64,000 nucleotides of DNA from Amyloporia xantha (lineage: Eukaryota > Basidiomycota > Agaricomycetes > Polyporales > Adustoporiaceae), in NCBI GenBank assembly GCA_036971615.1, contig JAYKKR010000006.1, forward strand, positions 1,488,001-1,552,000, in the 5' to 3' direction. The notes below the pieces were generated by a model that was not told the origin of the DNA, did no database searches, and saw only the letters and a program-made list of their open reading frames with translations. Below are positions 56,710 to 64,000 of this stretch, piece after piece (within the stretch, counting starts at the first letter, position 1; each line of letters starts with the position of its first letter). A program made the translations under genes and the position numbers.

Positions 56710-59700
56710 GAACCGGGAACAGGGGCCCCAGTACAAGTAAGTACCCCAGTTCGTCCGCGATCCGCCCCGAACCGCTGCCCAACGCGCACAGTAGTGCCGC
56801 GTTGGGTGGACTGCTACTCTCGAGTACTCACGTACTCGAGAACGCGACAGAGAGCGGTGCGCTCGTCAGCCTAGCTGACGGCGCACCCGTTTCGTCTGCC
56901 ACCCGCATAGAGCCACCGCCCGACGTACGCATCTGCGCCGCGCCGGGTGGGCTGTCAGACTCGAGTACAGAAGTACTCGAGAATGCAACGGTAAGGGGCG
57001 CGCCCGCCAGCGTAGCTGACGGCGCACCTGCTCCGCCCACTGTCCGCCAAGGACCACCGCCGAACGCGCACGTCCGTGCTGCGCCGGGCGGAACGACGTT
57101 CTCGAGTATATTAGTACTCGGGAACATGGCCGGGCGTACGAGTGACGCGCACAGCAGCACAGCTGTCTGCGCGCAGCCGCTGTCTACCCCGCGCCTCGCA
57201 CCCTGGACCAACGTACACCATGGTGCTACGTTGGGACGGGCGTACTACTCGAGTGCTGTTGCACTTGAGAGTACCATGCTCAATTATTCGAGTGCGGGCA
57301 TGCCGAACAAGGCACTCTGCTCAAGTACTCGAGTACTCGAGCAGGTGTCTCATTCGAGCACGCCGGCACATGTGCGGAATCGCGCGCGCAGCGCTATTCA
57401 CACCCGCGCGCCGGACAGACCGCCGTACTCAAGTACTTGTGCACTCGAGAACGCCGACACGAGCAGTGCGCACGTCAGCGATGCTGACGGCGCACCCATT
57501 CCGCAGGCTGTCTACCAAGAACCGTCACCCGACGCTCGCATCTGCGCCGCGCCGGGTAGGCTGCTAGTCTCGAGTACTTCCGTACTCGAGTATGCAGTGG
57601 CAAGGGGTGCGCTCGCCAGCGTAGCTGACAGCGCACCCGCTCTGCCGTTTATTCAATCCGAGCGGTTGCTCAACGCGCACAGTAGTGCAGCGCTGAGCCG
57701 ACTGTCTCTCCCGAGCACTCCGGTGCTCGAGAGCGCGGACGCGAACAGTACACACAGCCGCATGGCTGACTGCGTGTTCACTTCGTCAGCCGCTCACTTA
57801 GAGCACCTCCCCGACGCACACAGCGGTGCTATGTCGGGCTGGGCGTTACCCTCGAGTACAGAGGCACTTGAGGAGGCGCGAACGAACGACGTGCACGTCA
57901 GCACGGCTGACCGTGTGCATCCGCCGTTCGTCATCCACCGTCCACCGGCACTCTACTCGAGTACTCAAGTACTCGAGCAGTGGCTTATCCCGAGCATACA
58001 GGCGCGGGTACAATACAGTGTACGCCGCACCTCCGATGGCCGTGGACAAGACAGACTGCTGTCCCCAAGTATGAAGGTACTTGAGGGCACAGATGCGAAC
58101 AGCCCGCTCGCCAGCATAGCTGACAGCGGGCTCCCATCGTCCTCAAGTAGTTTCGTACTTGAGGATGCGAATGAGCGGGACCCTACTCGACGCCGGTATG
58201 CCAGTGCGTCGGGCAGGGCATACTACCCGAGTACTACGGTACTCGAGTGGTCATTCCATCAGCACTGCGCGCACGGCGGATCGGACGCCTGCGTGCAGAG
58301 TAGACTGCTGCCCCCGAGCACCTTGGTACTCGAGAGTGCAGACGTGGGCGATACGTGCAGCAGTGCCGCTGACTGCGCGTGTGCACCACCGGCTGCTCGC
58401 TCAGAGCCCCTCCACGACGATTGCATCGATGTCGTGTTGGGAAGGCCGCTGTCTTCAAGTACACCAGTACTCGAAGATGTGCATATGAACAGTGCGCACG
58501 TCAGCACGGCTGACCGTGCGCATCCGTCGTACTTCGGTCGTCCCCTACTGCCCCAGCCCAATGAGCACGGTAGTGCTACGTTAGGAAGGGCACCCTTCTC
58601 AAGTACCGCAGTACTCGAGGGGGCTTTCGTTCGACGACCGCGCGCCAGCCCAATCGGACGGGCGTACTCTTCGAGTACTCCTGTACTCGAAAGTACTTGC
58701 CGTGCCGCCAGGTCTGACGCCGCAGACAGCAGATGGCGCCGCTCACGCCAACGTGTGCGGAGCCTTGTATATACGCCGAGTACTATGGTACTCGACATCA
58801 CTCACCGCGATGGCGCGCCCCGTAGCTATGGTAGCAGCGTGCATCCGCCAAGTACTTCTGTACTCGACGGATCTCGCCCCTGCAGGGACTACGGGGTGTA
58901 CACTCCGAGCGCCATCCTCAATGACGAGCATAGACCGTTGCTCCCGAGTACTTTGGTACTCGAGAGTACGGACACGGACGATACACGTAGCAGCGTCGCT
59001 GACTACGCGTACCGGCCGTCTGTCATCCCGAGCACCACTGTGCTCGACGATGCACGTACGAACGACGAGAGAAGTCGTTCGCACATTCACGTATCTGTTG
59101 GCGTGATGGGTTGGTCGCTGTCCTCAAGTACTTTAATGCTCGAGCGCGTGCATCCGCCGTATCTTGTCCATCACCCACCCCATCCCAATGTGCATGGTAG
59201 TGCTGCATTAGGATGGGTACTCCACCCGAGTACTTTCATAGTACTTGAGTGGATTGCTACTGCAGTGCCGCTGATAAGTAGCACTGCAATACCTCCTTGC
59301 CCTCCACCTTGGCCAGCACCAGCGCCGGCACCAGGCCCCAGACAAGGACCTGGGCCGACGGCATCATACATGGGGGCGACCAATTATGGTCGCCACTATG
59401 GAGCGGTGCCACAAGCAGTGTACACAGGCTACTTTGGATGCATGTCTACCTTGGATATCGGAGTATCTGAGGGTGAATATGCCCAAGGTATGCTTGTCGA
59501 CAGACATACAAACAACTTACCATGTTGTTTGTATGCCCCCTGCATGAAGCATTCGAGTACATCTTCTATGTACTCGACTTCTCCTTTCCCTTCGAAATGT
59601 CTGACCCTTGTCTCTATTGGACTTGGGCCATTCTTTCGATGGATAGATGAAGTATATTATACTTTGTCTATTCTAATTGTAGTGCTACTTGCCAGTCGCA

Positions 59701-59936
59701 CTATCCTACCTCCCAAACGACTGAACCCAGACTCTGATGCCGAAGTTCATCGGACCGGGGTATCTTTCCGAGGGGGGAGGGACCGGGAGCCCGACCAATT
59801 CCCATTGGTCCTGCTCTTCGGTGACAATTCCATATCACTGGGATTGTCGCTCCTCAAATGGAATACTTGCAATTCCAGTTTGAGTCTGCTGACCAGCGCT
59901 CATCAGCGCTCATCAGGAATCGAAGTCTGTAACTGA
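56688..59936 (+). CDS. 1082-codon open frame built of hairpin repeats (element F)
   Basis: The frame is a chain of units with recurring phrases SSTxVLE, PNAHSSAALGG and GALxSxADGAP. Each phrase is the translation of a hairpin: CTCGAGTAC..GTACTCGAG, CCCAACGCG..CGCGTTGGG and GGTGCGC..GTCAGC..GCTGAC..GCGCACC. About 24 copies of the first are found between 56819 and 59590. The unbroken frame and its constant phase suggest translation or strong constraint on unit length, but the residues look dictated by the stems. No family is recognised. It could be a repeat protein, a structured RNA, or both. Confidence 0.45.
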   Translation: MRAREGIGTGNRGPSTSKYPSSSAIRPEPLPNAHSSAALGGLLLSSTHVLENATESGALVSLADGAPVSSATRIEPPPDVRICAAPGGLSDSSTEVLENATVRGAPASVADGAPAPPTVRQGPPPNAHVRAAPGGTTFSSILVLGNMAGRTSDAHSSTAVCAQPLSTPRLAPWTNVHHGATLGRAYYSSAVALESTMLNYSSAGMPNKALCSSTRVLEQVSHSSTPAHVRNRARSAIHTRAPDRPPYSSTCALENADTSSAHVSDADGAPIPQAVYQEPSPDARICAAPGRLLVSSTSVLEYAVARGALASVADSAPALPFIQSERLLNAHSSAALSRLSLPSTPVLESADANSTHSRMADCVFTSSAAHLEHLPDAHSGAMSGWALPSSTEALEEARTNDVHVSTADRVHPPFVIHRPPALYSSTQVLEQWLIPSIQARVQYSVRRTSDGRGQDRLLSPSMKVLEGTDANSPLASIADSGLPSSSSSFVLEDANERDPTRRRYASASGRAYYPSTTVLEWSFHQHCAHGGSDACVQSRLLPPSTLVLESADVGDTCSSAADCACAPPAARSEPLHDDCIDVVLGRPLSSSTPVLEDVHMNSAHVSTADRAHPSYFGRPLLPQPNEHGSATLGRAPFSSTAVLEGAFVRRPRASPIGRAYSSSTPVLESTCRAARSDAADSRWRRSRQRVRSLVYTPSTMVLDITHRDGAPRSYGSSVHPPSTSVLDGSRPCRDYGVYTPSAILNDEHRPLLPSTLVLESTDTDDTRSSVADYAYRPSVIPSTTVLDDARTNDERSRSHIHVSVGVMGWSLSSSTLMLERVHPPYLVHHPPHPNVHGSAALGWVLHPSTFIVLEWIATAVPLISSTAIPPCPPPWPAPAPAPGPRQGPGPTASYMGATNYGRHYGAVPQAVYTGYFGCMSTLDIGVSEGEYAQGMLVDRHTNNLPCCLYAPCMKHSSTSSMYSTSPFPSKCLTLVSIGLGPFFRWIDEVYYTLSILIVVLLASRTILPPKRLNPDSDAEVHRTGVSFRGGRDREPDQFPLVLLFGDNSISLGLSLLKWNTCNSSLSLLTSAHQRSSGIEVCN
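56819..59590 (+). repeat. Array of covarying hairpins in element F
   Basis: Three hairpin types alternate at about 140-bp period at first and less regularly later. Type 1 is 22 bases (first at 56819-56840, then 56960-56981). Type 2 is at 56856-56887, 58101-58132 and 58493-58522. Type 3 is at 56778-56806 and 59179-59217. Both sides of a stem change together: GAGTAC/GTACTC becomes GAGCAC/GTGCTC, CTCGAG pairs become CTCAAG/CTTGAG, and GGTGCGC/GCGCACC becomes GCCCGCT/AGCGGGC. Confidence 0.85.
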
Positions 59937-59953
59937 CTTCGATTGACGCTGGA

Positions 59954-59967
59954 GGTCTATATAGACC
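59954..59967 (+). promoter_or_regulatory. TATA-containing palindrome before the last F frame
   Basis: GGTCTATATAGACC, about 40 bases before the ATG at 60006; it may serve as a promoter or be one more hairpin. Confidence 0.35.
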
Positions 59968-60005
59968 GTCGATGTGGACAGGGATCCTCCATCCTCTCAA
60001 CCACC

Positions 60006-60614
60006 ATGTCCACCGACAACGCCTCCATCGCCCCAAGCCCCTATATGCCCAGCATCTCAGATGCTGAGCGCATAGAGGGTGAATGTGCCCTTGCCTATGA
60101 GACTGAGGTCATCTTGGCAAGGTGCAGAGCAGCGCAAGCCGCTCAGTGGTATCTTCTGCTTCCAGAAGATGACTCACAGCTGTATGCCTACATCGAAGTA
60201 TGGCTGCAGCACCTTACTGCATGCCGTCTCCACAACATTGAATATGTTGTGGAGGCGCGACGGAGGTTACTCCCTCTCCTCCAGCGTACAACACCTGATG
60301 TGTTGTACACTTCATCCCAGCGTACGTCACACCTACCAGTGCGACGCACCTACCAGGAGCAGTCTGTCGCTGCTTCTGATGCGGATAGTGACAGCATGCC
60401 ATACGCTGTCATCTATCCACCGGATGCCATTGCGCTGTGCCCCAGCGCTGGCTTCCCAGTATATGAGGTTCGCGTCAGTTCCTGGCGCAGCTTCTTCACG
60501 CCCTCAGCGCCTTCATCGACGCTGTGTAACCATTGCACTAGACCTTCTAGGTCAATGGCATGGACATGTCGAGACGCCATGTGCGTCGTCTCCTCATACA
60601 CGCGACATGCCTAA
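60006..60614 (+). CDS. Third open frame of element F (202 aa), unknown function
   Basis: ATG 60006 is in good context (CCACCATGTCC). The product starts MSTDNASIAPSPYMP. It has a helical region rich in Ala/Leu/Trp (EVILARCRAAQAAQWYLLL, YIEVWLQHLTACRLHNIEYVVEARRRLLPLL) and ends in a Ser/Thr/Cys-rich tail. It resembles the small spliced TE proteins of B and D only in style. Hairpins run through it (60228-60254 and 60286-60308). Confidence 0.4.
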   Translation: MSTDNASIAPSPYMPSISDAERIEGECALAYETEVILARCRAAQAAQWYLLLPEDDSQLYAYIEVWLQHLTACRLHNIEYVVEARRRLLPLLQRTTPDVLYTSSQRTSHLPVRRTYQEQSVAASDADSDSMPYAVIYPPDAIALCPSAGFPVYEVRVSSWRSFFTPSAPSSTLCNHCTRPSRSMAWTCRDAMCVVSSYTRHA

Positions 60615-61175
60615 CCGGTATCGCGTGGTACGTCAGTGGGTGTGCCGAATACTTCACAATTCGGGATGCCATATTTATGGACATGCTGCATGCTCAACTG
60701 GTGCAGCATATCTCTGTGGACTTGCCACATGCCTAACCGGTGTGGCATGCTGTATTTCCTCGAATCAGTCGTCATCCACTATCATGACCGACGACGGATT
60801 CGGCGATGCACCTTGATGCCTCTCCAGGTCATCAGCAATGGATAACATTGCTGAGGATGCAGAGGTAACCCCCCTGTGTCCTGCTGGTCCAAAGGCAGAG
60901 TGACCCTACTGCCTGGGACTCAGATGCGATGTTGGCGCTCACTGGTCTCTGGGGACTGGTTTGCGTTGATGTCAACTCTGCTGCGGACTGTGCTTGCCAC
61001 ATGTCTAAGTACTACTCCTTGACCTGCGTGGAGTGTTCACAATTTGATTGTGAACTGTTGCTGCGGGGACTTCATCGTCTCCTGCAAGGAATACATTCCA
61101 CTGGTTTCATCCACTTCAAAGTGCGATGGGCCCTTCCTCCTGTTGGACCCGTGGTACGAGTCCGGTAGGGGAGGA
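60615..61175 (+). other. 3' internal region of element F with hairpins, ending in a purine tract
   Basis: No gene is supported. Hairpins include one made of GCCACA..TGTGGC near 60725-60748 and one of ATGCTGC..GCAGCAT near 60683-60712. The tract GGTAGGGGAGGA (61164-61175) immediately precedes the 3' LTR. Confidence 0.6.
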
Positions 61176-61431
61176 TGTAACGATGCCGTTACATATCTAT
61201 TCAATTATATTCCATTATATTATTATAATCCCTTATCCTAGGCTTATATGCCCTTATCATCTATATTTACATATGTTTGTGTGCCAGCACATATGCCACT
61301 ATCCTATTTCCTTTCTAAGACGAACACTTCTTTCACATTACATCCATGTATGCACTACTGTAGACTTTCTCTGGAATAGAGATTGGGTGCAGCGCATATC
61401 AGGTGTGATTGAGAGAAGTATATTCGTTACA
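61176..61431 (+). repeat. 3' LTR of element F
   Basis: 256 bp, begins TGTAACGATGCC and ends TTCGTTACA; followed by the ACAAA duplication. Confidence 0.9.
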
Positions 61432-61436
61432 ACAAA

Positions 61437-62580
61437 TGACTGATATATCACGTGAACTGAGCTCAGCAACCCTCGGTGTCACATATCTACATCCCGAGGA
61501 CGAAATGCACCAGATGTTCTACAGGGCTCTCTGCACCCCCCTCCCGTGAGAAATTTTCAGGAACTTCAGATTCGTTCAGATTCATCCATCACTAAATTCA
61601 GATCCAGCTGTGGCGGTGGCTGACCGAGCGAGCGCAGCGAGGGGGGGGTGTGCAGAGGAGCCCTGTTGAACGTCTGGGTTCGAGACTAACAGCGCTCCTG
61701 TAAAAACAATACGTGTCCCGACCTGGATTCATTTCTATTATGGAGCTTGCAAGTTGGCGTACATGAGCGAATCGTAACAGCTCCATCAGAACTCTCACGT
61801 CCGTGCCTGCGGCTTTCGTCGAATAGGGAAAGCGGCTGCAATTGAGATTTAGGTTTTCATATCTACGGAAGTTCGAGCTCGCATGGCTCCCTATAACATC
61901 AATTTCCCACCGCTCAATGGTCCTTGATTCAAATGCCTCTCACATGGCCATGTGGAACACCGTTCCTGAATCTAAACCCGTACGAGTCGACATCTTGACA
62001 TTTCCATCTTTGATCAGAAATCGATGTCATCGTTAGCAGGCAAATACAAACGGTCCAAATCTAGGTTCAAATACGTATACGTCAACTCGCGCAATCAAGT
62101 TTCCAAATATGTGATGCCCGTCGTTGCAGAGGACGCTCGCGAGACGGTCTCGGACCTCGGAGAGCTACGGCTGGTTCAAGTATAGCTGAGTTATCAACTC
62201 ACGAGCATGGAGTTCCCAGCACTGTTAGTCATCTCGTGCAACACTGGTCAGCGGCTGCGCCCAGTCATGTTTACTTGAGATACTTGAAGTAACGGTGCCG
62301 CTCCGCCTGCCCGGTTCCGATATTCAGGCCAACGAGCTTTGTTAGAACTATGAGAAAAACCTAGAGCAAACTGGCGTATCCGTAGCCTGACATCTGCGAC
62401 CCGATCAGAGTAAATATCGCAATCCCAAGATTCTAGGGAGGCGTGAGAGCTGAAGTAACGTCAGAAACAGCCATACGCGACAAACGAACTAGGTGATTAT
62501 TGTAGAACACAGATAGCCGGAGTAAATAGTACTATCATGCGTATAAAGGCTGTTGAAGAACAATGACGTACCTTCTTAAA
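61437..62580. other. Flank of element F; remnant of an older inverted repeat
   Basis: 61470-61530 (TGTCACATATCTACATCCCG.., CGAAATGCACCAGA) is an inverse match to 55140-55210 on the other side of F, so F landed in an older element with inverted repeats. The rest holds no supported gene. Confidence 0.4.
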
Positions 62581-62586
62581 CGGTCT

Positions 62587-63200
62587 TCACCTAGATAACG
62601 GTTGCAGAGATAGAGGCAGTTTTAGCCGTGGCCTTAAACGGTGCATGTTCCTTGACTGAAACCAAAAGTGAGAACGGAATGAGGCCAGCCACAATCTTTG
62701 ACCGACGTCATGTACCATTGAAAGGATCAGGATTGACCCACCTGAAACTAGCATTCTATGGCAGGAATGCATAAAATTTCCATACCGGTTCGACAGGACG
62801 TAAAGGAACAGTGTCGAAACGGGAAGGGATTGCGGCTTGTAGTAGTAGATTTGTGCTAGAGCACTGTCTGATCGTCTAACGAGAGGATTCATAACGAAGG
62901 GAACGCACATGACATGTACTAACACACTAAGGGTGGAGAATCCGAGCCCCAGAAAGACAGTCAGGACTGTAACCACCGGCGACTCAGGGTCGCCTCTAGT
63001 CTTCAGGACCTGCAGATGGCCATCCTAAGCACAAGGCGCAATGTCGTTAGCGAATTTTTCCTGGAGCACGGTCACCTTACCTCCTGAACGTGAGAATGTT
63101 CTGCAGCGTTCTGGTTCTTCTCCTGCTCTAGGGAGGTTTTCCCAGATGACAGCTTCTCTCGCCGTACGCGAGAGAATGTAGATGTGGCGTGGACAGGATA
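62587..63200 (-). CDS. Weak multi-exon gene with a membrane segment
   Basis: An upstream minus-strand exon (about 63165-63085, EKLSSGKTSLEQEKNQNAAEH) ends at a GTAAGG donor. After an acceptor near 63025 the frame continues DGHLQVLKTRGDPESP and a hydrophobic stretch (VTVLTVFLGLGFSTLSVLVHVMCV). Further GT..AG pairs follow near 62790 and 62700. It looks like part of a fungal membrane protein, but both ends are unclear and I assign no family. Confidence 0.35.
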
Positions 63201-64000
63201 AGGGAAAGCTCCTACGAGGGCCCCGGTATCGAGATCGCTGACCTGGATGTATCAAGATTTCGAGAACCTCAACGCTGTCTTGTTAGAGCAATCTGATACA
63301 AAGCGATTCCGCTCCGTTATGATTATGATATCCTGATACGATGGCCTTCGGACCACAAAATATATACGCGTCAGTGCAGCTAGGAAGGCACACAATCAAA
63401 ATAAGCGCAGAACTTGAAATTCAGCGTCCTTAGATCAAAATCCATGATAGCCAGCACAACTCAAAAATAAGCAGACCGACTGCACCACCATAATTGATGG
63501 AGGAACACGTGTCATGATACACTAAAGCAGTATACATCGGCGCCGACTCGAATCCCGGACGATGAGTTCACGCACCTTGTATTCATGAAAAGACCTTGCG
63601 TATAGTAGCAATCACGTCTCAGCACCGTTTTCTTCCCCACGCGACTCGGACGCAGTGATATCTCGTCTAAGGAGACTGATGTCAGCAGAAAGCATCTTTC
63701 ATCGTCGGACTCCACCTGAGCATAAAGAGAAACTTCTTTGCCAAAACATGTCTTACACAGTTTGCTGGGGTAGGGTAAATGGACGATTTGGGGAGTCCAA
63801 ACTAGGTCACTGCGCAGCGCTAGAAGGACGCGTTCCCGACGATCGCGACGATGACACGGTCACGTCTCGTGTGGCACGTGCTACTCACATCAACACCCAC
63901 GAATGAATGCGATTCCAAACCTCTGGAAAGAAGTCTAATATACATAGTAATCTTCAAAGTCGATTTTGTTCCAGGCTACACTCTATATACTGATTGTACA
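63201..64000. other. Unassigned right end of the window
   Basis: Short open pieces only (for example 63655-63906 on plus and 63715-63512 on minus), with no recognisable protein or repeat. Confidence 0.4.

Larger units (their letters stand above)
55570..61436 (+). mobile_element. Non-autonomous LTR element F, hairpin-dense, with 5-bp target duplication
   Basis: ACAAA flanks 55575-61431. LTRs of 255 and 256 bp (55575-55829, 61176-61431) begin TGTAACG and end GTTACA. A purine tract GGTAGGGGAGGA ends at 61175. The 5.3-kb interior has three open frames but no RT, RNase H, integrase or protease motif, and no clear tRNA primer site follows the 5' LTR. The interior is packed with short perfect or covarying hairpins from end to end. 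Confidence 0.88.

Noticed and set aside
56819..59590. Array of palindromic repeats as a CRISPR-like locus
   Set aside because: Repeats are not constant, there are no unique spacers of fixed length, no cas genes, and the region is inside an LTR element of a fungus.

Overview
The window is a nested transposable-element block from a filamentous basidiomycete, most likely an agaricomycete mushroom. The evidence is three Ty3/gypsy elements (families A, B and C), a complete KDZ-type DNA transposon whose transposase carries the mushroom-type CxC2 cysteine cluster, genes with 50-85 bp GT..AG introns, and no bacterial gene organisation. Almost nothing here is clearly a host gene.

Layout. 1-3868: 5' half of gypsy element A1 (+). 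3869-7826: foldback-like element FB copy 1. 7827-8902: 3' end of gypsy element A2 (-). 8903-21218: gypsy element B (-), complete, with near-identical 1.46/1.47 kb LTRs and a set of spliced genes on the opposite strand. 21219-21257: another A2 integrase fragment. 21258-23692: FB copy 2, inverted and truncated. 23693-30584: rest of A2 (pol, gag, 5' LTR). 30585-33300: unrecognised long reading frame with one in-frame TGA. 33301-36714: FB copy 3 with a 7-bp target duplication. 36745-38099, 48129-50689 and 51630-51776: three pieces of the pol gene of gypsy element C (+). It is split by the 10-kb KDZ transposon D (38100-48121) and by a 940-bp palindromic element E (50690-51629) that carries two tRNA-like pol III promoters. 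52341-55574: C 3' LTR candidate, repeats and gene remnants. 55575-61431: LTR element F, which has a 5-bp target duplication, 255-bp LTRs and no recognisable pol. Its interior is packed with hairpins, including about 24 units whose stems change in a compensatory way. 61437-64000: a remnant of an older inverted-repeat element and a weak multi-exon membrane-protein gene.

How it fits together. Target-site duplications and protein alignment allow the order to be read: FB copy 2 and element B went into A2; D and E went into C; FB copy 3 went next to C; F went into an older inverted-repeat element. Many single-base frameshifts in A and B lie in C/G runs, so they may be decay or sequencing error. The KDZ transposase is open once eight exons are joined (644 aa). 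The most unusual items are the hairpin-array LTR element F, the FB family with minisatellite arms, the spliced antisense gene set of B (one gene lies inside its LTR), and the palindrome E with paired pol III promoters.
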